Notes: generated by a model not told the origin, from the sequence alone. A stretch of 64,000 nt of DNA from an uncultured Bacteroides sp. (GCA_900552645.1 USAN01000001.1:372001-436000), one strand, 5' to 3'. Shown: positions 1 to 9,533, counted from the stretch's first letter. Program-made: numbers and translations.

Positions 1-60
1 GAAGTAAAGATTGTAGATCCAGAAACGATGATTACAGAAGAAGAATACTATAAAAAATAG
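1..60 (+). CDS. 3' end of a gene entering from the left edge
   Basis: The first 19 codons are open and end with TAG at 58-60. The tail is acidic and finishes with two lysines. It is too short to assign to a family. The next gene starts 5 nt later on the same strand, so this is probably the upstream member of the same operon. A restriction-modification subunit would fit the neighbours, but that is inference only. Confidence 0.6.
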   Translation, partial: EVKIVDPETMITEEEYYKK

Positions 61-65
61 TATAT

Positions 66-1016
66 ATGAGAATAGAAATAATAGCAGAAATAGAAGGACT
101 TTTTATTATAGATAAACCTGTTGTAGCCAAATTGTTTCCGTACGAATTTAAAATATATGAAGACAATTCAAAACGATATATAAGTATATCAAAGCCAATC
201 AAAGATTATCAGAATGTGCTTCCTCGCTCATTTACGAGAAATGGTATTACTGTAATTGAGGCAACTAAATATGAAGCTTATCAGGATATGAAGCAATGGC
301 TTATTTATATAGAGGCTATGGGAGCTTTTAACTTTGAAGTTGAGAAAATTCATATTGATGAATTAGAGATTAAGTGGATATGTGAGACAAAAGAAGAACA
401 AGGTAGCATCCCTATTTCATCACTGAAAAGAAGTCATGAGAAAAAGAAGGCTGACAAGCGGTTATGTGACTCAAATTTATCTAACATAATAATATTTAGA
501 AAAGTATTGCCTGAAGCATACATTCCATACAGCTATTATAGACAAGCCAAGAACTTCTTTTATAAGAATGATTACTATTTTGCTTTTATAAATTACTTTA
601 TGATGCTTGAATTCATGTTTGCTGATGGACAATTTCAACAAACTAAAGTAAATGCTAAATTTAGAGAATCTAAATTATTAGAATTATGTATTCTTACAGC
701 ACTCAACATGCTTAAAGCAAACGACAACAACAAATTAAATTATTCATGCTTACTTGAAGAGTGTAAATTTAGGCATAAAGAGTTGAATTTTGAAGGAATT
801 GTTTATGTTTTGGTTCAATTCAGAGGACTATTATCTCATGCATCTGAAAAGTCGAAATGTTATTTGTTAGATGTTGATAAATTAAGACCAATAACTTTTT
901 ACATTAGTCTTGTTTGCTTTTTGTTGTGTGGATATATTCAAGTATATTGTTGCTCCAGTGAAGATAGCAAATTAAGAATGATAAATCAACGAATAAATGA
1001 GTTAAAGAATCAATGA
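66..1016 (+). CDS. HEPN-like protein of unknown function, possible toxin or sensor RNase
   Basis: A 316-residue soluble protein that I do not recognise by name. The C-terminal third is helical and carries RGLLSH around residues 253-258. This matches the Rx4-6H signature of HEPN ribonuclease domains (ApeA/Apea-like group), although the residue after the Arg is Gly instead of the usual polar residue. The N-terminal half is mixed alpha/beta without a clear motif. The start ATG lies 5 nt after the preceding stop. The stop overlaps the next gene in ATGA, indicating translational coupling. With an AlbA_2/ATPase-like gene and an OLD nuclease in the same operon, a role in antiviral defence is the best inference. 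It could also be a non-catalytic HEPN protein. Confidence 0.55.
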   Translation: MRIEIIAEIEGLFIIDKPVVAKLFPYEFKIYEDNSKRYISISKPIKDYQNVLPRSFTRNGITVIEATKYEAYQDMKQWLIYIEAMGAFNFEVEKIHIDELEIKWICETKEEQGSIPISSLKRSHEKKKADKRLCDSNLSNIIIFRKVLPEAYIPYSYYRQAKNFFYKNDYYFAFINYFMMLEFMFADGQFQQTKVNAKFRESKLLELCILTALNMLKANDNNKLNYSCLLEECKFRHKELNFEGIVYVLVQFRGLLSHASEKSKCYLLDVDKLRPITFYISLVCFLLCGYIQVYCCSSEDSKLRMINQRINELKNQ

Positions 1017-1681
1017 GCAGACTAAGCAAACTATATGAAGCCATGGAAACTCTTCGAAAGGAGAATCTTCCAGTGGATGAAAACCTTGAAAGGAAAGCAA
1101 ATGAGATAGAGGAAGAAATCATCAAAAAAGAAATTCTTCCAATATTGACTAAAAGTATAGAACCAGCACTCCAGCCAGTTCAGCGTGAGCTAGTATTAGT
1201 AGTTGACTATATTCCAGGACAGCCAATAAGCGTCCACCTAAGTCGTAAGCGAAACTTCACTGCTGATATGCCTGATGCAAAAGAAATTGTAGTTGATCCT
1301 GAGGTTACGCATCATCAGCGAGATAATCATAATGAAAATGATGATAAAATACTGCGTGGTCCGGCAAGAGATATGGCGGTATTCTTCCCAGATGGAACTA
1401 TTATTGCAGAAAAGAAAGCTGTAGACACTTTCTATAAAGTTGTTAAAAAGATAGGTGTAGCTGAAGTTCGTAGGGTAGTTGAAGAAAAGAATCTGAAATT
1501 CTGTAAAGTCCCAGTTATTTCCAATCGCAGGGATGCTAAATATGGAAGAAGTCAAAAAGACTTAGGTGATGGGTGGCTATTAATCACTCATAGCAACAAT
1601 CCAATGAAGAAGGAGTTTATAGAAAAGATTTCAGAAGCTCTTCATTTAGGTATAAAGGTAACATTGAATGATAATGTGTAA
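1013..1681 (+). CDS. Hypothetical protein, defence-like operon
   Basis: 222 residues, no membrane segment or signal peptide. The N-terminal 45 residues are charged and probably coiled coil (many Glu/Lys, heptad-like Leu/Ile). The remainder is mixed, with a conserved-looking segment SNRRDAKYGRSQKDLGDGW near the C-terminus. I do not recognise a catalytic motif. It overlaps the HEPN-like gene by 4 nt and is followed after 9 nt by the AlbA_2 gene, so all three should be co-translated. It may be a partner or adaptor for the neighbouring proteins, which is inference. Confidence 0.6.
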   Translation: MSRLSKLYEAMETLRKENLPVDENLERKANEIEEEIIKKEILPILTKSIEPALQPVQRELVLVVDYIPGQPISVHLSRKRNFTADMPDAKEIVVDPEVTHHQRDNHNENDDKILRGPARDMAVFFPDGTIIAEKKAVDTFYKVVKKIGVAEVRRVVEEKNLKFCKVPVISNRRDAKYGRSQKDLGDGWLLITHSNNPMKKEFIEKISEALHLGIKVTLNDNV

Positions 1682-1690
1682 TTTTGCAAT

Positions 1691-3193
1691 ATGACCGAAC
1701 AAGATATACATAATTTATTAGCAGCAGGTGAGCGTGTAACTTTGGAATGCAAGAAAGCCCAAAACAGTTTACCAAACTCTATGTGGGACACATATTCAGC
1801 TTTCGCCAACACTTATGGTGGAACAATCCTTCTTGGCGTGTATGAAGACACTAAAGAGAAAGATATGTTGAAACGTTTCACTATTACTGGCGTTGATGAT
1901 GCAGATAAGATTCGCAAAGACCTATGGAATACTATTAATAGTAGAGAGAAAGTAAACATCAATCTTCTTCATGATGAAGATGTGCAGACTGTAAAGGTTG
2001 ATGACAGGGATGTGATAGCTATTCATGTGCCTCGTGCAGAATATAACTTACGTCCTGTCTATATCAATAATAATCCAATGCGTGGCACTTATTGCCGTAA
2101 TCATGAGGGTGATTATCATTGCACTGACCAACGATATAAGATGATGGTGCGTGACTCTTTTGAAGATGGCAACGACCGACTATTCTTGGAATATTACACC
2201 ATGGACGATATTGATATTCCTACATTGGAACGTTATAGAAATATGTTCAAGGTAGACCATGCCGACCATGTGTGGAATGACTTGAATAATAAGGACTTCC
2301 TTATTCAGCTAGGCGGTTATGTAGTGAATCGTAAGGAACATACAGAAGGCCTGACAATGGCGGGACTCCTAATGTTTGGTAAAGGCTTGCCGGTACGTGA
2401 GAAGTTTGATAATCTTCGTATGGATTATATTGACAAGACTAATCTGATAGGAGACCAACGTTATAGTGATCGTCTCACTTATGATGGCACATGGGAGAAT
2501 AATATCTTCAATTTTATTCGCATGGTAGTGCCAAAACTAACTCGTGACTTACCACGTCCATTCAAAATGGATGGTATTATTCGTCAAGATGATACGCCAC
2601 AACATAAAGCTGTACGTGAGGCTTTCACCAATATGATAATTCATGGCGACCTTATGATGAATGGTTTATTACGAGTTGAAAAATATGATGATAAGTTTGT
2701 ACTGACCAATCCTGGCTTACTTAAACTTCCAATCGAGCAAATCTATGCAGGTGGTGAATCGAAAGCTCGTAACCAACGTATGCAGAACATGCTTCGCATG
2801 ATAGGTTATGGAGAAAACCTTGGTTCTGGTTTCCCTCTTATTCTCAGTGCATGGAACGAGAAGCATTGGTTGAAGCCTGAACTTATAGAGCAACCGGAAT
2901 TAATGCAAGTGAAGCTGGTGTTGCATATTGAGAGCAAGGAGGACATAAATGTCCCCCCAATGTCCCCCCAATGTCCCCCCAATGTCTCAAAGGATATTTT
3001 TAACAAACTAACAGAGCGACAGAAGTCAATAGTAGAATTAGTATGCAGCATTCCAACCATTACGAAAGCTGATATGTCGGAAAAGTTTATGGTTGTAGAA
3101 AAAACTATACAACGTGATTTAGGCTCAATAAGGGAAGCTGGAATAGGTCTTACTTATGAGGACGGCAAATGGATAATTAAAACAAAGGAGTAA
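1691..3193 (+). CDS. AlbA_2 (Schlafen-like) protein with ATPase-like module and winged helix
   Basis: 500 residues. Residues about 10-135 fit the AlbA_2 nucleic-acid-binding domain (LECKKAQNSLP, then FANTYGGTILLGVYED). Residues about 310-400 fit the HATPase_c_4 segment common in this family (EAFTNMIIHGD, GYGENLGSGFPL). Residues about 435-495 form a helix-turn-helix/winged helix. A proline-rich linker at about 420-431 is encoded by an 11-nt tandem repeat. Such proteins are often annotated as putative transcriptional regulators or RecG-related ATP-binding proteins and are frequent in Bacteroides restriction and defence loci. The start ATG is 9 nt after the preceding stop. The biochemical activity is unknown. 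Confidence 0.75.
   Translation: MTEQDIHNLLAAGERVTLECKKAQNSLPNSMWDTYSAFANTYGGTILLGVYEDTKEKDMLKRFTITGVDDADKIRKDLWNTINSREKVNINLLHDEDVQTVKVDDRDVIAIHVPRAEYNLRPVYINNNPMRGTYCRNHEGDYHCTDQRYKMMVRDSFEDGNDRLFLEYYTMDDIDIPTLERYRNMFKVDHADHVWNDLNNKDFLIQLGGYVVNRKEHTEGLTMAGLLMFGKGLPVREKFDNLRMDYIDKTNLIGDQRYSDRLTYDGTWENNIFNFIRMVVPKLTRDLPRPFKMDGIIRQDDTPQHKAVREAFTNMIIHGDLMMNGLLRVEKYDDKFVLTNPGLLKLPIEQIYAGGESKARNQRMQNMLRMIGYGENLGSGFPLILSAWNEKHWLKPELIEQPELMQVKLVLHIESKEDINVPPMSPQCPPNVSKDIFNKLTERQKSIVELVCSIPTITKADMSEKFMVVEKTIQRDLGSIREAGIGLTYEDGKWIIKTKE
2949..2986 (+). repeat. 11-nt tandem repeat inside a coding region
   Basis: Three exact copies of ATGTCCCCCCA (2949-2959, 2960-2970, 2971-2981) followed by a partial ATGTC. 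Each unit contains a C6 tract. Because 11 is not a multiple of 3, the three copies are read in three different frames to give a Pro/Ser/Gln/Asn-rich linker. Gain or loss of one unit would shift the frame and remove the C-terminal winged helix. Confidence 0.9.
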
Positions 3194-3194
3194 T

Positions 3195-3980
3195 ATGGAT
3201 AAAATATATAAGTGTATAGTTTATATCATAATAATATTATTAGTGCCACTTTCTATATTGAAGGCAATAAATATTTGTATTACTCATCAATTGGGGTATC
3301 TCGAATTTGCTTTAATTCTTATTCTAATCTGTGCATTATGGTATGGGCTCTATCGCCTAAGTTTCTTCATTGCAGAACGGATAACTACGGCTTACGCAGA
3401 AGTATATAAGAATAAGGTGATACCACACATAGAAATGCAAGCAATAGATAGATATATTGCAGAACATCCTCTTCCGGAAACAAAACAAGAGGAGAGGGTA
3501 GAAGTTATAGATGGCAAGAACCTACATGAGACTAATCAATTGAAGAATGCTCAGATGGGATTGGAGCAGTTTATGGCTGTTTGTAGAATTGAGCGTGAAG
3601 CTATGATGGCAAAGAAAGCGAATGAGGATGCAGAGAAGTTGAAAAAGGTATTGGAATATACACGTCAAACGTTTATGAAGTTTGGCTTTACAGATGAAGA
3701 GCTTTTCCAACTAAATGAATGTGTTACTACTTTTGTAACATTACGTGCTGTTCTCCCAGCTATAAATGTTCATATTGTAAAGAAGGCACTTACTCAAGGC
3801 GATCTGAAAAATTTTAGTTGGAATATTGCTAATCAGTACAATATTGAACCAGCATTGACAGCTCAATTTACACAATCTACATTTAGTGCTTGGTTTGCTA
3901 ACACAGAAGTATCTTCATTGATGAAGAATCCTAAAGTGACGAGTGGAAAGGTCAATATTGAAGTTAATATGATATTATAA
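3195..3980 (+). CDS. Membrane-anchored coiled-coil protein, unknown function
   Basis: 261 residues. There are two hydrophobic segments at about residues 7-27 and 36-60. A charged helical region at about 100-165, rich in Glu, Lys and Gln, probably forms a coiled coil. The C-terminal 100 residues are soluble. The topology suggests an inner-membrane hairpin with a large cytoplasmic part. The start is 1 nt after the stop of the AlbA_2 gene and the OLD gene follows after 16 nt, so it belongs to the same operon. Membrane proteins are common effectors in abortive-infection systems, but nothing in the sequence proves this role. Confidence 0.6.
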   Translation: MDKIYKCIVYIIIILLVPLSILKAINICITHQLGYLEFALILILICALWYGLYRLSFFIAERITTAYAEVYKNKVIPHIEMQAIDRYIAEHPLPETKQEERVEVIDGKNLHETNQLKNAQMGLEQFMAVCRIEREAMMAKKANEDAEKLKKVLEYTRQTFMKFGFTDEELFQLNECVTTFVTLRAVLPAINVHIVKKALTQGDLKNFSWNIANQYNIEPALTAQFTQSTFSAWFANTEVSSLMKNPKVTSGKVNIEVNMIL

Positions 3981-3996
3981 ACCTTTTGATATACAT

Positions 3997-5832
3997 ATGA
4001 AAATCCAAGAAATAACAATAGAAAACTATCGAGGAATAAAAGATCCTATAGTATTTACTACAAATAATTTTAATTGTATTGTCGGCAAAAATGATGTAGG
4101 AAAGTCTACTCTATTAAAGGCTATGAACATGTTTTTTAATGATGCTTCTCCTAATATTGATGATAAAAATGTTTCTTCTGAATCAAATTTAATATCTGTG
4201 AAAATCTGTTTTGATTGCCATAATGTAATAGTTGATATTGATGGTGGAATACAGGCTTATTTGGAGTCTGAAAAATTAACAGATGAAAAGGGCTATTTAT
4301 GTATACATAAACAATGGGATATATCACAAAAAACAATTAAACCATCGTTTTATATTAAAAGAAAAAAATACGAAGAGAATGATTTTATGTTTTTAGATGA
4401 AAAAGGTTTAATAAAACTCTGTAAAGATAATAACATAGAAACGACAAAAGGTAATGGCGATGAATATAATAATAAGGAAAAACGAGGAAAATTAAGAGAA
4501 ATATACGAAAGTAAAAATTATTCATTTTCTTATGAAGAAGAACTTTTGCCTACAACAGGACAAACAAGACAGAAAAAGTTATTAGACTCAATTAAAAGTT
4601 TAATGCCGTCATTTGAATATTTTAAAGCTGATAATTCTCTCTCTGATAGTGACACTTCTATACAAAAATATTTTAAAGAAAAAGCTCTAACTTTGATTCG
4701 GGAGAAAATAGATACAAGCGATGTGGAAAGCCAAATAAAAGAAAAAGTTTCCGAATATTTTGATAGAATAACAAATAAAATTAACAAAGTACTATTAAAA
4801 GACGAAAAAGTAGAAGGTTGTCTTGAATTTGATTGGTCAAAATTAATATCAACATCGTTCAGATGCTCTAACGAAACATATAATATCCCTTTAAACTCAC
4901 GTGGAGATGGTTTCAGAAGAATTACAATGATGTCATATTTTGAGATGCTTGCCGAGGAAAAGGATACAAGCAAGACAACTGTTTACGGTTTTGAGGAACC
5001 TGAAACATTTTTGCATCCAGAAGTTCAGCTTCAACTCTGCGAAAGCCTATTAGATATGGCAAGTTCAGGTAATCAAGTCTTTATAACAACGCATTCCCCT
5101 ATTATAGTTTCAGAGGCTAATAAGAATGACATTATTTATATATCTAGAGGTGTTGATAAAGACTATATTCTAAATCAAGATAGAGATATTGATTTAAAGT
5201 CGATTGTAAATGATTTGGGAATAAAAGGTAATGAATCTATATTTAATTTGTATAGTGATACTAAATGTTTATTTCTCGTAGAAGGTCCAGATGATGTGAA
5301 GGCTATGAATCACTTAGCAAAAGTTTATAAAGAAAACGATAAAATTGAATCTACATTTTCCGAGTTAGGAGTTACTTTAATTCCTGTTGGTGGTTGCAGT
5401 GCAATTAAACATTGGGAAAATTTTCAAATAATTAAAAATTTGGGAAAACCATATTTTATTATGCTTGATTCTGATAAAGAAAATATTAATATGGAATCTC
5501 CTAATTTGAAGAAATTATTAGAGATGGATTATATTACAAATGATTGTTGTGTAACTAAAAAGAGAGAAATAGAAAATTATATTCCATGTTCCTATATAAA
5601 TGGTCTTGGTAAAGATTATGAAGATATTAATTATGGCGATTGGGATGATGTAAAAGATATATGTAAAAAACATCCAAGAAATGTTCAATTAGGTGGAAAA
5701 AAAGTTTGTGAATACCATTTTAATAAATTGTCATTTAAAGAACTACGACAGACTTTCTGTCCATCTGGGAAAGAATGTGATGATGAATTTCTTCAAATCT
5801 ATAATAAAATAAAGGATAAAATAAAACTTTAG
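3997..5832 (+). CDS. OLD-family ATP-dependent endonuclease (ATPase + TOPRIM)
   Basis: 611 residues. The N-terminal ABC-type ATPase has Walker A GKNDVGKST at about residue 30, a signature-like SRGDGFRR, Walker B in GFEEPETFLHP at about 333, and the H-loop ITTHSP. A TOPRIM domain follows with FLVEGPDD at about 428 and LDSDKEN at about 490, the acidic residues expected to bind Mg2+. This is the architecture of overcoming-lysogenization-defect nucleases such as P2 Old and GajA. No UvrD-like GajB partner follows, so this is not a standard Gabija pair. It is the last gene of the five-gene operon and is followed by a strong terminator. Composition is AT-rich. The gene ends TAG TGA (tandem stops). 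Confidence 0.85.
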   Translation: MKIQEITIENYRGIKDPIVFTTNNFNCIVGKNDVGKSTLLKAMNMFFNDASPNIDDKNVSSESNLISVKICFDCHNVIVDIDGGIQAYLESEKLTDEKGYLCIHKQWDISQKTIKPSFYIKRKKYEENDFMFLDEKGLIKLCKDNNIETTKGNGDEYNNKEKRGKLREIYESKNYSFSYEEELLPTTGQTRQKKLLDSIKSLMPSFEYFKADNSLSDSDTSIQKYFKEKALTLIREKIDTSDVESQIKEKVSEYFDRITNKINKVLLKDEKVEGCLEFDWSKLISTSFRCSNETYNIPLNSRGDGFRRITMMSYFEMLAEEKDTSKTTVYGFEEPETFLHPEVQLQLCESLLDMASSGNQVFITTHSPIIVSEANKNDIIYISRGVDKDYILNQDRDIDLKSIVNDLGIKGNESIFNLYSDTKCLFLVEGPDDVKAMNHLAKVYKENDKIESTFSELGVTLIPVGGCSAIKHWENFQIIKNLGKPYFIMLDSDKENINMESPNLKKLLEMDYITNDCCVTKKREIENYIPCSYINGLGKDYEDINYGDWDDVKDICKKHPRNVQLGGKKVCEYHFNKLSFKELRQTFCPSGKECDDEFLQIYNKIKDKIKL

Positions 5833-5963
5833 TGACAATATACAAGATGAATTTTAACAGATATTTAGTTTTTAAGGTTGTCATATTTGCGACATATAAC
5901 TCTAAGTAACTGATAATCACTATAGATAATCTTTGAAGAGGTGAAATAAAATCTGATAAATAT

Positions 5964-6019
5964 CAATAAAAAACAAATCCCGTGTAACTCAGTAAGTTGC
6001 ATGGGATTTGTTTTTATTG
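5964..6019 (+). terminator. Strong terminator after the OLD gene
   Basis: Long hairpin. The left arm 5964-5988 pairs almost perfectly with 5996-6019 around a 7-nt loop; it includes CAAATCCCGTGTAAC opposite GTTGCATGGGATTTG and has A-rich/T-rich flanks on both sides. It can work in both directions. The rest of the 464 bp gap 5833-6296 is AT-rich. The only other thing I see there is a TATTTTTG (6285-6292) very close to the next start codon. Confidence 0.85.
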
Positions 6020-6296
6020 ATGGCTTTTGTTCTATTTTTAAGTATTTATCGTATTTTTACTTCAAATTATTGACTTGAGAAAATATTCGTATAATAGAAA
6101 GTTAGTGTCTTCAGGGTTTTGATATTATTCTAAAATAATAAATCTATTTATATTTGGCTTCCATCAATTGAAGTATACTGAATTTAAATTAAAAAAGAGC
6201 TCTGTCCATTAATATTTTCTGTAGCTTTGTTTATAATCGTTATTTTATGGATTAAATTAGTTATGATATGGATTAATATAAAAGTATTTTTGTAAA

Positions 6297-7550
6297 ATGA
6301 ATTTTGAAAAATTAAATATAAGCAAAGAACTACATAGTGTTCTTAAGAAAAATGGATTCGATAAGCCTACAGACATACAAGCAAATATTATTCCGGCTAT
6401 AATTGAAGGACGAGATGTATTGGCTATTGCACAAACAGGTACTGGTAAAACAGGAGCTTTCTTAATTCCACTTATCGAAAGACTCTCGCTGGATTGTTAT
6501 GGCAATTTGCCGAATGGATTAATTCTTGTACCTACAAGAGAATTGGCACAACAGATAGGTAGTGTGTTTAATGAACTTAATGGTAAATCAAATATCTCTT
6601 GTTCTCTTATTTATGGAGGGGTGCCTATTGAAGAACAAATCGAAGCATTGCACAAGGGGGGAGATGTTGTAATTGCTACGCCTGGACGCCTTGTCGACTT
6701 AATTAGAAGAAATGAAATAAATTTATCTTCAATAAAAATGTTTGTACTCGATGAGGCAGATAGAATGCTTGATATGGGTTTTAGTGAAGATATAGAGTTT
6801 ATTATCAGCAATCTTTCAAGTGATGTTAATACTATGTTGTTTTCGGCGACTATGCCTTTAGAGGTTAAACAGTTGAGTGAAAGAATACTAAAAGACCCTT
6901 TTGTAGTAGAGATATCTGGAATATCTACTATAACCGATTTAATAGATCAGAAAGTATACTATGTAGAGAAGATAAATAAAAACAGTCTTTTGACAGAATT
7001 CCTTAGAAAAAAAGAGGTTACATCTGCCATCATATTTACAAAAACCAGAAAAAGTGCAGATATATTGAATGAATACTTGCAAACAATGGATTTCGTTTGT
7101 GATAGAATTCATTCTGATCGTTCTCAATATGCTCGAGATACAGTGCTTGAATCATTTAAAAATGGCGAACTTCCCATACTCATAGCAACAGATATAGTTG
7201 CGCGTGGAATAGATGTATCTCATCTTACTCATGTGTTTAACTTCGAATTACCGCAAGATGCCGAGACTTATATCCATAGGGTAGGACGTACGGGAAGATC
7301 AGGAAAGAGTGGAATTGCAATAACTCTTTGTGCTCCCGAAGAGAAATCGATGCTTATTGATATACAGAAACTGATGAAGAAATGTATTCCGGTTGTAAGT
7401 AATCATACATATGCAAATATTGCCCTGACAAAAGCTCTTCAAGCTGCCGATGATAAAATTGCAGGCAAAAAGGAAAAAAGTCGATACAAAGGCAGTAAAG
7501 CTAATGGTGACTTTTTTAGACGGCAAAAGTTGGCACAGAAAAAAAAATAA
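6297..7550 (+). CDS. rhlE: DEAD-box ATP-dependent RNA helicase (RhlE-like)
   Basis: 417 residues with the full motif set in order: Q-motif region near residue 20, AQTGTGKT (motif I, about 45), PTRELA (Ia), TPGR (Ib), DEAD (II, about 151), SAT (III), ARGIDV (V) and HRVGRTGR (VI). A short basic tail ends the protein. It unwinds structured RNA, and RhlE-type helicases act in ribosome assembly and cold adaptation. It stands alone between terminators. The RhlE subgroup assignment rests on length and tail and is less certain than the DEAD-box call. Confidence 0.92.
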   Translation: MNFEKLNISKELHSVLKKNGFDKPTDIQANIIPAIIEGRDVLAIAQTGTGKTGAFLIPLIERLSLDCYGNLPNGLILVPTRELAQQIGSVFNELNGKSNISCSLIYGGVPIEEQIEALHKGGDVVIATPGRLVDLIRRNEINLSSIKMFVLDEADRMLDMGFSEDIEFIISNLSSDVNTMLFSATMPLEVKQLSERILKDPFVVEISGISTITDLIDQKVYYVEKINKNSLLTEFLRKKEVTSAIIFTKTRKSADILNEYLQTMDFVCDRIHSDRSQYARDTVLESFKNGELPILIATDIVARGIDVSHLTHVFNFELPQDAETYIHRVGRTGRSGKSGIAITLCAPEEKSMLIDIQKLMKKCIPVVSNHTYANIALTKALQAADDKIAGKKEKSRYKGSKANGDFFRRQKLAQKKK

Positions 7551-7571
7551 TATAAGCTTATCAATCTATGA

Positions 7572-7608
7572 TTAAATGGTCTAAAATGTAGAATTTTAGG
7601 CCATTTAA
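7572..7608 (+). terminator. Terminator after the DEAD-box helicase gene
   Basis: Inverted repeat of 16 nt arms (7572-7587 and 7593-7608, one G-U pair) with a 5-nt loop, 22 nt after the stop codon, containing AAATGGTC opposite GGCCATTT. Between here and 7752 the sequence is AT-rich with no gene. Confidence 0.75.
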
Positions 7609-7752
7609 TATATATATAATGCTTCTTAATCTCTTATTTGTAATATAAAATTAATATGTAAATAGTACAATAAGATGATGTATTATAACTCCTCGTTATT
7701 CAATAAAATATCAAGTTGTATTTTGTAATTATCTAATTATCATGCATTAATA

Positions 7753-7783
7753 TTTGTTTGTGTGATTTTTATTTATACTTTTG
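7753..7783 (+). promoter_or_regulatory. Bacteroidetes-type promoter of the lipoprotein gene
   Basis: TTTG at 7753-7756, 19 nt spacer, then TACTTTTG at 7776-7783, matching the -33/-7 consensus of the Bacteroidetes primary sigma factor. The expected start site near 7790 leaves a leader of about 75 nt. Confidence 0.7.
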
Positions 7784-7865
7784 CACCTCTTTTTAAAAGC
7801 CTTATACTTCTCAGCTAACTACAATAAGGCTTTTGTTTAATTAAAAACTAAAACTAAATCAAAGA

Positions 7866-9251
7866 ATGAAAAAACTATTTTTTGTAGTAGCTGTATGCTT
7901 AAGTTTTATCTCTTGTGAAAAAGAAGATGTAGTATCTGCGTCTAACGAAAGCAATCTTAAGGAACAAACAGTTACTACTGTAACAGAATCCTCAAAGAAT
8001 AAAGAGTTGACAATAGAAGACATTTCTATTTATTTGGGACTCGAGAAGGGGCAGAATGTCTATGAAGCTATTAATACTGCTGCTATAGTTAATGGAGAAA
8101 AAGAGGTAAATGGCAAAAAAATTTCAGTAAATAAAACTACTGTAATTGAAAGAAATGAAGAAGAAGGATACTTCATTTTCAAAATTGAGGGAAAAATTAA
8201 TGATACCGCATTTATCCATGAATTTAAATTCAATGGATTCTCTAAGAAACCATCGCCATATTATATGGCTACCCGAGCCAATGTAAGATGGAAACCTGGA
8301 AGTAATTATTTGAAAGATTTCGATTTTGATGATCTTTATCTACTTAATAAAAAAGATAAATATACAGCTCAGTATCTTTCTAAGTGGGTAGAGTTTTATT
8401 CTACTAATTCAGAGGGTGAAAATCTATATGTCTTTACTCTAGAAGATATTAAAGAGACTGTAATATCGGATCTGAAATTTACTAAAAATCCTTATTCAGG
8501 CGGACAAATAACATTTGCCATTGCTTATAAAGGAATAAAAGGAATATCAGTCAGTAGACCTTCTTTGCCGTTTAACCATAATGAATATTACAGTAATATA
8601 ATGCAGATTGTAGATGGTTCTACTGGTAAATATTATATGGACGGAGTGTATCAACATATAGATATGTTTTACGGACAGTTTTTTAAATATGATTCAAATG
8701 AATTTTATGTTGAATTGGGAAATCGTAAAGCAAAAGATAATCAAAAAAACTCTATTGAAGTTACATTCTCAATAAATGCAATAAAGGATAATTATGAGAT
8801 AGCGATTTTTGATAAGAAAATTACAGGTTTCAAACCACTTACAGATCTTAAAGACGACCTTATAATAGCACAGTCATCAGACCTTATAGATTACATGAGC
8901 AAAAGATTAAAAAAATATTCTGATGGTGATGTAAAAGAAATAATATCAAAATATCCAATATCTAACTGGATTAAAAAGGCTCAGATGGGTATACGTCGTG
9001 AAGGAGGAGTTATAATGCTTAAGTGTGATACTAAAAGTTTGATGAATGGTAATTCAATAGTAGATTTATGGTTGCCCCAAAGTAATAGAATTGCTAATAT
9101 GGATATATATTTGGAAAATCCACATTTCGAAATAGTAAGTGCATTAAAAGAGAACAATAGATTGAATTTAGATATTGAACTTACTAATGTAAATGAAACT
9201 TCTCTAGAAGGAGTTATAATACCATTAGAAATAATAATTAATAATGATTGA
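7866..9251 (+). CDS. Lipoprotein of unknown function
   Basis: 461 residues. A short signal peptide ends in lipobox SFISC with the lipidated Cys at residue 17, so the protein should be an envelope lipoprotein, possibly surface exposed given the acidic residues EKED right after the Cys. The mature part is rich in Lys, Asn and aromatic residues and looks beta-rich. I see no enzyme motif and do not recognise the family. It is monocistronic with its own promoter and a downstream hairpin. Confidence 0.75.
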   Translation: MKKLFFVVAVCLSFISCEKEDVVSASNESNLKEQTVTTVTESSKNKELTIEDISIYLGLEKGQNVYEAINTAAIVNGEKEVNGKKISVNKTTVIERNEEEGYFIFKIEGKINDTAFIHEFKFNGFSKKPSPYYMATRANVRWKPGSNYLKDFDFDDLYLLNKKDKYTAQYLSKWVEFYSTNSEGENLYVFTLEDIKETVISDLKFTKNPYSGGQITFAIAYKGIKGISVSRPSLPFNHNEYYSNIMQIVDGSTGKYYMDGVYQHIDMFYGQFFKYDSNEFYVELGNRKAKDNQKNSIEVTFSINAIKDNYEIAIFDKKITGFKPLTDLKDDLIIAQSSDLIDYMSKRLKKYSDGDVKEIISKYPISNWIKKAQMGIRREGGVIMLKCDTKSLMNGNSIVDLWLPQSNRIANMDIYLENPHFEIVSALKENNRLNLDIELTNVNETSLEGVIIPLEIIINND

Positions 9252-9413
9252 TTGAAAATCTCCGAAATTTTATGAATGTTATATTCTGTTTATGCCATTG
9301 TTAAAATTCTTCGCTTGGAAAAGTAATCAGTGGTAAGTAATGCTACCATCTTCTAATAAGAATAATAATATTCATTATCTAAAATCTATCTTTAAATTTA
9401 ATAGCTAATTTTT

Positions 9414-9444
9414 GTGCCGTTGTACTTTAATAGTTCAACGGCAC
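9414..9444 (+). terminator. Terminator between convergent lipoprotein genes
   Basis: GTGCCGTTG at 9414-9422 pairs with CAACGGCAC at 9436-9444, followed by a short T-rich run. It lies between two genes that point toward each other and could serve the plus-strand one or both. Confidence 0.7.
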
Positions 9445-9533
9445 ATTCTGTTTTATTACATTTTATACTTTAGATTTTAGAAACTTGTTGTAAGTACTAT
9501 TATATGTTTATCTAAAATTACTTTTTTATATTT

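Noticed and set aside
3997..5832. Gabija system
   Set aside because: The OLD nuclease resembles GajA, but no UvrD-like GajB helicase gene follows; a terminator and an RNA helicase of the DEAD-box type do.
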